From: Lycocorax pyrrhopterus obiensis
Lineage: Eukaryota > Chordata > Aves > Passeriformes > Paradisaeidae
Reading direction: 5' to 3'
Assembly (NCBI GenBank): GCA_014706295.1
Contig: JACSVZ010000004.1
Coordinates: forward strand, 90,858,547-90,922,546
DNA: 64,000 nucleotides
This document shows, piece by piece, positions 1-10,300 of this stretch. The translations under genes were made by a program, and so were the position numbers. The notes beneath the pieces were generated by a model. The model had not been told where the DNA came from. It did not search any database and saw only the letters and a program-made list of their open reading frames with translations. Each line of letters starts with the position of its first letter. Position 1 is the first letter of the stretch.

Positions 1-329
1 CTGGTAGAAAGTTGCTTTGTGAGTTGTTCTGCCGGCTCCCTCAGTACTCTGGGGTGGATCTCATCCAGCTCCAAAGACCTGTGTGTGTTGAGGTGATATA
101 GCAGCTCACCAGCCATTTCCCCTTGGAATATGGTGTCTTTATTCTACTCCCTGTCCCTGTCTTCCAGCTCAGGAGCCTGGTACCCAGACACCAACTGGTC
201 TTATTGTTCAAGACTGAGGCAAAGAAAGCATTTTTTCCTTTTCCTCATCCTTTGTCACTGTTTCCCCCTGCATGAAGTAAAGGATGGAAATTCTCCTCAG
301 CCTTCCTTTTGTTGCTGATGTATCTGTAG
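1..329 (-). pseudogene. CR1 ORF2 (reverse transcriptase) remnant, frameshifted
   Basis: This is the coding remnant within the CR1 fragment at the window start. The first part, about 329 down to 180, reads in one minus-strand frame and contains the FFASV motif. The second part, about 170 down to 1, reads in another frame and contains the IHPRVLRE motif just ahead of the reverse-transcriptase fingers. At least two stops and one frameshift rule out a functional product. The catalytic FADD-type motif would lie further downstream, outside the window to the left, and cannot be inspected. Confidence 0.8.
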
Positions 330-335
330 AGGTGG
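1..335 (-). mobile_element. CR1 LINE fragment, ORF2 reverse-transcriptase region, runs off the left edge
   Basis: CR1 is the dominant bird non-LTR retrotransposon; its ORF2 encodes an endonuclease and reverse transcriptase that copy the element RNA into the genome. Read on the minus strand, this segment gives RYISNKRKAEEN, then NAFFASVLNNKTS, then in another frame YHLNTHRSLELDEIHPRVLRE. These follow, in order, the CR1 ORF2 stretch that leads into the reverse-transcriptase domain (family pattern: HLD.HKS.GPDG.HPRVLREL). The reading frame is broken: there is an in-frame stop before NAFFASV, a frame change after it and a further stop at about position 147, so it is a dead copy. The element continues leftwards outside the window. 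Its right limit near 335 is probably the 5' truncation point usual for CR1, because similarity fades there. Identification rests on remembered family sequence, not on an alignment. Confidence 0.88.
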
Positions 336-2496
336 CAAGGAGCTACACAAAGCAATTGAGTCACCGAAGCTTGGAGGGCATGAAGATTGAAAAGACTATG
401 ATAGCAGCCACCACTGTCTCTCTCAGGTCGCAGAGGATATAGTACAACCAGTCTTCTTTGAATAAGGCATCATGCCAAACCTATCATGCCAGACAAGTGC
501 ATTTAACAGCTGCAATTAAAAATACACCAGTGTCCCCAGAGAAATATATTTTCCTTCCTGCAAGTGCACTTTTCTGCCATTCTCTCACTTTCATTCCTCC
601 CTCATATGACAAAATCCTAAGGTCCAAAATGTACAAATGAACCAGTGGCAGGCCTGACATTCAATATCTGGCAATTCCCACTGAGATAGCAAATGGTACT
701 TCATGTTACCGGGAAGTGAACATTCCTCAGAGGATCCAAGCATATGTCTCGCAAACCACACTTGAAACTGAGATTTTTTTCTGCTGCTGTACAGAATTTC
801 AGCTTACTTAATTTTACATCAAATCTCAGTAATTTCAGTTATAAGGTCAGAGGAGTATTAAAAAAAAATCCTAATAAGCTTAATCAATATGTTGCAAATA
901 ATTTTAAAGCAGGGGGTTTTTTTTGCATATATAGTCTACAAAGAAATGTAACATAATGTTTATGGTACAAGTATTCCAAGCAAATCTGTACTAACCTTTC
1001 CATATAAAGGCTGACATGAATATTCAGATGTTTTATTTGTAATATAACACTGGATTTTTCTCGTAGATTTTACCATATATCATAGGAAGTTAACAGGCAA
1101 AAAGGATATGTGAATAGACATAGGAGAAACTGCACATGTAGAGATATCAAATCCATTTTTGTACACTGAAAAGGCAATGGTATATAGAGCTGTTGTGCTT
1201 AACTGTAGTGCACTCTGAGATAGCAAAGAAAAAGTAAAAAATGGTTACTGTGTAATAAAAAGGTAACTGTAAGATAAACTGTGTCCTATCTTTTATTTTA
1301 TTATGTCCTATATTTTATTTTTCTACTCCACTAATAAATTTCAGTAATTTATACCTGTAACAGCAGAATTTGCTTTATCAAATACTTGAATACCTACAAT
1401 TACTTGGGATATTATCAGTGATTTATCCATGCTGATCATTGTTTAGAGACAAACAGATAAAGCAGTCTTCAAAGGGTTAAGAGAAAAGCAACTATAGCTG
1501 TGTATGAGAAGGGATGTTGAGTGTATTTTTTTAAGAGCTAAAAGAGAATGATTTGAAGTCAATTTAATGTCACCTACTGTGTCAAGTTGCTTGGATGGTA
1601 CATTAAGGCTTTGAACTTTTTCACTCTTCTAATCCTAGTCTTTCTGAACTGAGGGACACCTAAACTGAAAACAAACAGGCTTTTGCAGTATCTGAGGTCA
1701 CAAGAGAAAAGAGATGCAGGTGAAAAGGCTACCAAGGCAGTTTTGGCCAAGGTATCATTCATAACCCCAGCAGTGCCAAAACCTTGCAAATTAAAGCCTC
1801 TGGCTCCTAACTCCTTATTTGTCTGGTGTAGGTGGCATGACTAGTACTTCATCTTATGGCGGCAAGTAATCATGAAGACAAAAACTGAGATTTCCATGAC
1901 AAGAAACATTTGAATTTTAACCAAATTACCTACATTTATAAGATGATTTGAATGTTAAGTTGAACATGTTTGATTAGACAAGAAAATTTTATTTAGCTAA
2001 TTGTTTTTATTTTTGTGAACACAGCACACTAGAGGACAGTAGAAAGTTTCCTCTGGGATCTGCACAATAACAGCTCTAGAGCTGTGAAATACGCATACTG
2101 CATTCTTTGCCCAAATGAATGACACAAAGATTGCCTGTCATAAGTGAAGTCAGTGAACATTATGTGGAAAAGACATCAGAACAAAGGAGATAATTTGCAG
2201 ATGATGTTAGTTCTGTGAGAATAAGAGTGTTATTTTATCAGTGCAGAGTCAGAACAATAGAAATAATTTGCAGATAAAGTTTGAAAGAAAAGAAAGGGGA
2301 AAACCAGAATTTTTATCACAGATAAAGTCTAAAGTTTGTGATGACTACTCTCCTGAAAGATTAGGATGATTCACTGCGGAAAAAGGAAGCTAAATAAATA
2401 ATTCGTCTTCACCCAAAAATGTGTCAGAGGAAATCCATGGGAGTTTGAAATACATTGTTTCATAAGCAGGGGCTACAAATGCATTTTCCTTTTGGG
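336..2496. other. Non-coding DNA, nothing assigned
   Basis: This is AT-rich, stop-dense sequence. Open frames of 60 to 71 codons occur at 458-640, 744-956 and 1574-1789 (minus), but none shows a domain, a splice context or biased composition. No repeat family was recognised by eye, although old diverged repeats would not be visible this way. Confidence 0.6.
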
Positions 2497-2520
2497 TGGT
2501 TGGTTGGTTGGTTGGTTGGT
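2497..2520. repeat. (TGGT)n microsatellite
   Basis: Six uninterrupted copies of the tetranucleotide TGGT are followed by a short G/T-rich run. The open frame through it (starting at 2496) reads VGWLVGWW only because of the repeat and is not evidence for a gene. Confidence 0.95.
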
Positions 2521-5259
2521 GGTTTTTTATGGTTGTTTGTTTTCAATTATGTTTTGACTCCTTACATACCTTTTTCTGTATTCTAGGTTCTCTGGGTGCA
2601 CACAGTCCCTCATGTAGCAAATTCGGTTTTCTTCCATTCCTCTCTTACCTATATTTCCCTAAACTCATCCCAGTCTTCCTCACAGGCTTCTTAGTAGCTT
2701 CTGCCCAGCCATGTGCCAGTGCTGTGCACTGACTGGCCCATGGGCACACACCCATTGCTTATGCAGCTGACTTGGGAGCCGACTGAAGTTTTTCTGTCAG
2801 TTTGATTGAATTTGTGTCTCTCTCCCTATAGTTATAAAAATCTTCAGATCTTTGAGATCAGTGAGTTTACAAGAGTTTTGTTAAGAAGTTCAGTCCATTC
2901 TTCTGGGAGTTCCATCACTGGTGTTAGGGAGAGCATCCCAGTTCCTCCAAGCACTGAAGCCAGTCAGACACCATCACAGACACAACTTCAACAGATATGC
3001 TGTCCTGCCAGACTGAACTGATTGTGAGCAAGCTACCCAACAGGTATTCCCAAAAGCCCCAAGCAGATGACTTGTTTCACCTTATACTTCATTTCCTCCC
3101 CATTCCCAAGCTATTTGTGTTTACCATTCTCAACCCCTCCTAAATAAACTGCCCACTCTAATTTGCCCTTACCTCCCCGGCTCTGGTTTTGCTGACTTTA
3201 TACCCTTACTTGGTGGCTCTCATACAGTTGTCCCGGTACTTCCTGCCTTGGCCCTCACTTCTGTGCAGCTGTTGGTTCCCTTCCTTTATCCATGGTGTCC
3301 TGCTGTCTCTCATGTGGCCAACTTATGAATGTCACCAAAGGACAGGACAGGTCATGTGCACTGCTCCCATTTGCTGTGAGCACTCTGCAGCTCTGCATGT
3401 CATTATCCTGTCTGATGTGCAATAGCTCAGGATCTACACACACAGAGCTTAACCTTTGAAGGGGAAGACTTACAGACATGCAAACTGACTGAACATGCAT
3501 ATTAAGCTCAAAACTTAGGAACAAAGGCACATTGCCCTGGTAAAATCAAACAGCCATGCAAAATCCATCTCAGTCCCAAGGGAAACGGAATTTCAAGAAT
3601 CTCCATAAGAAGAGAGATAAGTGATAGTACCTGATGGGAAGCAGAAAGAGATTTTACTTGGGATATGAGTAGATGAATGAGGTTTTTCTACTACAGTAAA
3701 GTTAGTGGTTACAAGAAGCCCACTGCTACGTTGAAAACACAGATTTACTTATTATATGCAAATCTAAAAATTAGACATTGCAGCAAGGCTATGTGAGAAA
3801 TAGTGAGAATAATAGACTTTTATCTGAATCTTATGGTAAATGTCAGATATTAGGATACTAGTAAGGAAAACATAAAAGCATCTATACACATCATAGATAC
3901 CACAGAGACACAGTGAAAGTGCTTTTTAACAAACATATACAAGAAGGCGTGGAATTGTGTATACTATCTAGAAGACTTACTCTGAAATTCAGAAAGACCT
4001 ACTAACTTACTGGGTATCTCAGGGTGGATCTAGCAAGAGAAAACAGCCAAAGAGTAGGAGGGGGGTTGGGGATTTTTTTTTAAATTTTTTTTTTTAGGAC
4101 ACATCATCAATTAAACCTTTAATGCAAAAGTTCAGTAAGTTTCAAGATGTGAAAAAAGCTACTGGGGAGAAGCTACTGTACATTTGTTTTTAACTTAAAT
4201 TAACTGGCAGAGCAGAGCTAATATGGGGTAATTGTGAAACGATGAGGTTTACTATATAAAAAAAAAGGTTTGAAGTTCTTGATCTGACTTAGAAAGCAGA
4301 CTAAAAGAGGAATAAAAAAACCCCACAGTAAGATCTCTCAATAAGATTATCTAAAGGATAAATGAGCACATGACAGCTACCACCTACTGAGAGAAACTAC
4401 ATTGAATACACAAAAGCAAACCCCTTTTGAAGTGTAGGTAGGAAAAATGAGAAGGGACCATTCTAACTGCATCAGTAGTGTTTTGAAATGATCTGAAAAT
4501 GGAAAAAGAATCATTATAAAAGTGGAAACAAAAGCAGATAATTAATGATAAGCATAATGGAGAACTCTCATGCCCCATATGGATAAAAATCAAAAGACTG
4601 GGGTGCAAAACATCTTTCAGTTACCTAGAGAAAAAACACAGTGAGGACAAAGTCCATAAATACATTAAGCAGTCATGGGAAGACAAAAGAAAGGAAGAGA
4701 TCACTATTTAATTGGACAGGAGACATAAATATGCATGATACACAGGGATGGTTAGTGTTCCACGCTACCTCAGATTTCATACATGGAAGAATTAATTACA
4801 AGCAGATACCAAACAAAATGCATTTTAAACTGTAGTCCAGGAAAAGAAAAGGAGCTGAAGAATATGCAGAAAAGGTGAACATCCAGGGCTTCAGAGAGTG
4901 AATTACTCTAGAGAACTTTTCTAACTAGCCAAGACAGTCTCAACAGAGAGATCCCCTGCAAGTATACAAGAAGGAAGTAGCAGAATACCAAACACACCTC
5001 CTCTATCTACTGGGATAAGGAAAGGCTGAGGAAATAGAAACATATTAATCTAGCTTTGAAAGTCAAAATATTGCAAAATATCAAAAAAAGAAAGCTATAA
5101 AAAGAATATAAGACAATATATAAGCAGACAATAAGAGTTTGCCAAGCATAGTAAAGCCAATGTAATTGCCTACCACCAGCAAATGTAAGAATTACTTTAA
5201 TACAGTTAGTGATACTGCTGCAAATTTAATAAATGATCTTGTTAATGATAACCTGAAGT
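2521..5259. other. Non-coding DNA with a T-tract; nothing assigned
   Basis: No gene was recognised. The minus-strand frame 3255-3530 (91 codons) and the plus frame 3189-3425 overlap each other in a slightly GC-richer patch and look like chance. A near-pure T tract lies at 4072-4095. From 4100 to 5250 the sequence is A-rich on the plus strand with no identifiable element. Confidence 0.55.
4072..4095. repeat. Poly-T tract
   Basis: Two T runs are separated by AAA, directly after a G-rich stretch. On the minus strand this could be the poly(A) tail of an old retroposed sequence, but no body with flanking duplications was found. Confidence 0.8.
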
Positions 5260-5326
5260 TATTACTACTATACTACTAGTTATTACTACTATACTACTAT
5301 ACTACTAGAAGTAATTACTACTATAG
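5260..5326. repeat. Imperfect ATTACT/ATACTACT tandem repeat
   Basis: The blocks TTATTACTACTATACTACT and TTATTACTACTATACTACTA follow one another (5260-5279 and 5280-5308), the second being longer by one extra ATACTACT unit. A partial inverted-looking AATTACTACTATAG follows. The pattern suggests local replication slippage. Confidence 0.85.
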
Positions 5327-5493
5327 AGAACCATGACTTTGGGGAAAAAAAAATCACAACCATTCCTGCCATTATCAATTGTCAGTCATCAATTCTGGAG
5401 TCACCAAACTTGGAGAACATCTTCAGTGCTGTCCCAAATCTGGGACTAACATGTATTTTCAACAATAATTTACACAACTGCAGTGGTGATGCC

Positions 5494-6003
5494 ATGATGA
5501 TTTTTTGCTTTTGCTTTTATACCCTTTTATATACCTTTTTATAGCTTTAGTATTCTTAGTGGTTTTTAGCCTACACTCTTAGACTTAATTGTCAAGCTGG
5601 GAGACTAAACATCTTAGAAGCCTCGTAGTTAGGGATCCAAAAGCCCCAGACACCAAGGTCCTCTCCAGAGCACTTTTTGTAAACTGAGATAGGACCATCC
5701 AGAGAAAGGTTCCTTGGGAAGGTGGGCTTACTCGAGCCTCTAATTGGGGAATCTTTGATAGATATGCTAATTGGTAAGACCTATAATGTTATACCAGATC
5801 TATTGTGGGTGTGCATTGCGGTGTGCATGGAGGGGCATTCCACCTGGACGTGGTTCACCTAAGGATCCTTAAAATAAATACAGAGGTAAAACCCCTTATT
5901 CCCTTCTAACCATGTTTGATTCTTGATTTTAAGACCAGGAAAAGGCATCAGTGGAACTGCATTCATATCGCTCTACGGGTTAAAAGCATTTTGCCAGACA
6001 GCA
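5494..6003 (+). mobile_element. LTR-like segment, probably a solo or truncated ERV LTR
   Basis: The segment has the layout of a plus-strand retroviral LTR. It has T-rich sequence with TATA-like stretches near 5518-5545, a unique middle, a poly(A) signal AATAAA at 5873-5878 and about 125 bases of possible R-U5. Possible limits are TG at 5590 (TGTCAAGC) or an earlier TG near 5494, and an end at GCCAGACA (6000). TGTC...GACA would be matching short terminal inverted bases. No direct duplication flanks any of the TG...CA pairs I tried, so the ends are unresolved and the element may be truncated. The text resembles avian LTRs I have seen, but I cannot name the family. No internal retroviral genes follow. 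Confidence 0.5.
5873..5878 (+). promoter_or_regulatory. Poly(A) signal in the LTR-like segment
   Basis: An AATAAA hexamer sits about 125 bases before the proposed right end of the LTR-like segment, where an R-region poly(A) signal is expected. The assignment depends on the LTR call. Confidence 0.4.
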
Positions 6004-6995
6004 TCGGAATTCAAAATAATTTTGACAAAGTTCAGTGTGTTCAAAATTGAGAGGATAAAATTCAACAGAGACCAGGCAAAATACTGATATTAGAAAGGAG
6101 AGATCATGTGTACTAATACAAAAAGTGACTATACAATCAGGGAAGAACTGGCTGATAGGAAGCTAGGTGTTAACAGTAATCACATAGCAATCAGCAAGGC
6201 CAATGGCATTTCAGAAAAAGGGCATACTTCTTTCTGGGTTAAGTTAGTAGGAGATGCCTTGTGACAGGGTGTCAATCATTTAAGTTCCTGAGCTGGTAGA
6301 GCACTCCAGAGATTATTACACTTTCAAAAGCAGTTCCCTTTCAGAAAGCTATAAACTAGAGAAAGGAAAAAAAAAGACCAATAACCAAACCCAGCACATT
6401 CTAAGTGTTTTAACCAGGATGCAAGATTGAAAGAGTTGTCTTACTAGCAGTGCACTCATATTATATGGCATAGTGTTTCATGTAAACCTCTTATGGGTTA
6501 CTGCACCATGGCATACTCTGTAAAAAATATCTGTAATCAGCACATAGATTTTCATAGCAACTCCCTTAACACAATACATTCTCTTTTCTTTCTGATACCC
6601 CATTAGGGTAATGACCTCAAACTGAAAAAAAGCTGCCCTAGTAGAAAAATGTAGCACCACTGAAACAAGGTACAAATTTGGCAAACAAACTAGAAAGTAT
6701 ATTACAATTTATTGTATCATTCTGTTTATTCTTTGAATGGTTATCAACATCTATATTTACTGGAGATACTAAGCAGGGCACGTGTATTGTAGGGGCTTTT
6801 TATCTCTCCAGGCCTCCTGGAGCTCTTAAAAAAAAGGCTTATTCTAAATGTTCATATGCTTCCTCTTCTTTCCATAATAAAACAAACATCATGCTTCCTC
6901 ATCAGAACAAAATGTAAAAATATTAATGATCACTACTGACCATATGATAAAGTATTAAGGTCTAGACTGAGGTATTTGCAAAGGTGATGGACTTC
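6004..6995. other. Non-coding DNA, nothing assigned
   Basis: This is AT-rich sequence without a recognisable gene or repeat. The frames at 6478-6684 (minus) and 6678-6917 (plus) are short and show no domain. Confidence 0.55.
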
Positions 6996-6999
6996 CCTG

Positions 7000-7300
7000 T
7001 TATAACAGGAGTACAAGTTGGATCTTGGCAATGATGACACGAGCTGTGGTCAACCGCAGCTGAACAGAGTTTTATTAGAGTAACTGCTCAGAATATGGTC
7101 AGTATGGTCAGAATAAAGTCTACACTCCTTGTCCTTGGGAGGAAAAGCACAGAACAATAATAGGTATATTGGAAGAACAGACTCAGTGTAACAGTGAGGC
7201 CCCAGGGAATGAAGCACATGCTGCAAATGGTCATTTCCTGGCCACTAAAGGAGTGCAACTTGGAGAGCTCAGCAGAATTGCTTTTATAGCACAATAAAGA
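7000..7300 (-). mobile_element. Possible minus-strand LTR (TATA box plus poly(A) signal)
   Basis: Read on the minus strand, a TATA box TATAAAAG (plus coordinates 7281-7288) is followed about 205 bases later by AATAAA (7071-7076), then by a C/T-rich stretch running to about 7000. That order and spacing fit an LTR promoter, R region and U5. The upstream U3 limit, perhaps near 7440, is not clear. I found no convincing TG...CA ends or target duplication and do not recognise the family. It could equally be an unrelated coincidence of motifs. Confidence 0.28.
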
Positions 7301-10300
7301 AAATAAAAAAACACACACCAAACACATAAATCTGGATACATATAATGAAAATTCAAAGGAGAAAACAGGAAAGAATGTAAGATCACAGCCCCTACAAGAA
7401 TGAGTAAGAAGGAAAAGCATTGCTCCAGCAGTGTCTCCCCTGGTTAAGGATGCTGCAGCTGATTAATGTCCCACACTCCTTCAGCAGAGGAAAAGAAGTG
7501 CTATTTGGTTTGATGTTCATAATATTTTGCTTCTGCAATTTAGAAATCATATATGAAGTGTTATCTGTTACTATATACTCACAATGGCAGTTTTAAAGAG
7601 TGGCATGTGTATGTGTGTTTTATTTAGCAACACTCTCCTACACAGTAGCATGATCGATACTGCAGTACCAAATCAGAATAGACCCCAATGCAACAGTAGA
7701 TCGTACTTAGACCTGAGCTACTTTAGCATAGATATGTTAAAAGACAAAATGGTTTTTTTTAATTCCTCTGTAGCATAATTAGTGCTGATAACAGGTATTC
7801 AGTTATCCTGCCATCCTTTCTACAATTTTAGAAGTTGCAAGATGCCCATTCAGTTCCACATATGATGTACTAAAATGGTCACATGCAGCAACAGCAGAAC
7901 AAGCCTCCATGGGTTGATGTCACCAAATGTCAAGAAACTTTCACTCAAAGCAGCAAGAGTCAAGAGGATACAGTTCTACAGGGTGACAGATTCTCTTTCA
8001 GATTGCATGAGGACTAAATTTGTTCGCTATAAAAAACTATAAGCTATTTGATAAAGTTAAATTCACAGACTGGTACAAATTTTCCAAATAATCAGTCCTC
8101 TTTTACTTGAATGACTGAGGCAAAATAAAATGCTATTTATTTTCTCTAGGCTGCATATCACATCTGGAGTTTTCTCTGTAAGGTTTTTTTTTAAAGTCTG
8201 TAAGTATGCACCCACGCAGGAGAGAATGGAAGAACCCTGCAATTAGAGCCCTACGCAAACCAGCCAAATTTTAGGCCTGAGTGTAGACTATTTACCTAGC
8301 TGTATCTCCTTTGAAACAGGTAAGAAGAGGGAACCTAGGGAGGAATGGGGGCAAGATTGAAGTCTTTTTCCAGCCTTGTTGGCTAGAACAGCTGCGCCAC
8401 TGCAGAGAGATACTAATTTCCAGAAGTAAATTACTATTCCCCCAGAGCAAGGAAGAAGCAGAAGAGAAAATGTGATTCAGAGGAAAATCTGAGTCACCAT
8501 ACTTCCCCAGGCTGGCATTACAATGATGCAGTTCACAAACCACCTCTTGCTGAAGGCTATGCCAATAGGCACAATCTCACCCTAAATAAAGAACAGGACA
8601 GTTGTATCAGCAACTTACAGTTTCCAAAAGTAAGCTTTATATGCTGATGTTTAAGGCTTAGGGGAAGATCAAGAATCTAGGAAGCTATGAGACAGAGCAC
8701 TTGCTATGTTCTCATACTAAAATATCTGTGTCACATGCCTTGTGTCTTTTCATAGCACAGAAAGTCCCCTCTGTGGAATAAAAACCCAGATGGATCATTT
8801 TATAATGATTAGGCATCACTGTTTAAATGTAGACAACCATGAATCACTCTGCAACAGCTGCCAGCAATTTGCCTTGGAAATAAAAGCAATCATCTACCAA
8901 GTTGAAAGAGCTACTTATGGGAAAGGGATGGAAGCATGTGTTCAATAAAAACAGAAAGACACAAAAATCCAGAAAAGCAAAGTTACTCAGTTTTGACGAA
9001 GTATTCTGTAGTAGTTATAGACTATGATCATTTAGATGGCTCTGGAGTCATGTGGTCCAACCACAAGGCCAGTGCTGAATATTGATATTCATCATCTAAA
9101 TGTGATTAACATCACTGATGTATCCATGTATTTTATTATCAGAAATAAAAGAAAGGTGCATTAGTATTAACTACTTGGGAATGAGATTGGCTTGGCTTTT
9201 AACAAGAAACACCCTATAGTTAAAAAGAAGTTTATTTTGTTTTGAGCCTAGATTTGTATGTGTAAAGAATTTTCCTGCTATATATGAGAAAATAAGAGTA
9301 ATCTTACCTTACCAGATTTTCTGTTAGAAAAATGGAATAAGCATACAGGGCGAAATAAAACTGGTAGACAAAAATTGAAAAATCCTACTGTTTATATTGG
9401 TAACTGTTACATTAGCAGTGTTGTAAAACTATTATGGAAAGATTCAGCTCTTTCCGTTAAGAGCTCTTTTCACGCACATGCTTAAAACTGCTGCCATTTT
9501 GAGTTTCTAAAACAGTGTCTCATAACACACGTTCCCTTCAAAGGCTCAGAAGCAGAAGTACACATGCCCAGGAAGACATGATCAGAATCCATCTAAGACA
9601 GTAAAATCCCTTAACTCAGCAATGTGATCTCAGCATCAATGGCAACTGCCACTGATAGCACAAACTTGATGGTTAAGAAGTAAGGGAACTATTTTTATCA
9701 TTTCTATACCAGCCTAGGGTTGCCTTTATCCAAGAAGCAGGAAAAAAGGTCTCTTTCAAAGTCTTCTTCAGCAGAAGATATTTTGCTATCACACCTCTCC
9801 TTTCCTGCGATTGTGATCCAGTTATTAGTTTAGAGCAAAGGCTGGAGTGTTAAGAATGAAAAACGTCACAGGGGTACATATCTAAAAGACAGGAAGAAAT
9901 ATAATTCTGCATCTCTGTTAGCTGGAAATTCAGTTGGGAATTTGGGGAATATAAATATACCATTTTTCTGCCCCTGTAGTGCCTTGTTTATGTATATTAT
10001 CCTCTGATGAAAATGCAAACACTGCTGTGAGATTTGGATACTTCATCTTACCACACTACATTAAAGGAAAAAAGGAGGGACAATATCACGGGAGTCCACT
10101 GTCCAAGATCATACATACAGACTGAGCACTTGTGACTTGCATCAGTCACTGTAGAAACAGTGGTACTTGCTAAGCTATTTCACTGATCTCTGAAATATCC
10201 CAGTCTATTCCTAAAGTCATAACATGAAACATCAAGCTTACCTTTGTTCAAGGAAGTAGTAACTGTCTGAAAGTATTGACCTTCTAATAGGGCCCACCTA

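Noticed and set aside
9040..9080. Phrase resembling a CR1 3' region (ATGATCATTTAGATGG, GTGGTCCAACCACAAGG)
   Set aside because: The similarity is limited to short phrases, with no tail octamers and no continuing ORF2 match; too weak to call.
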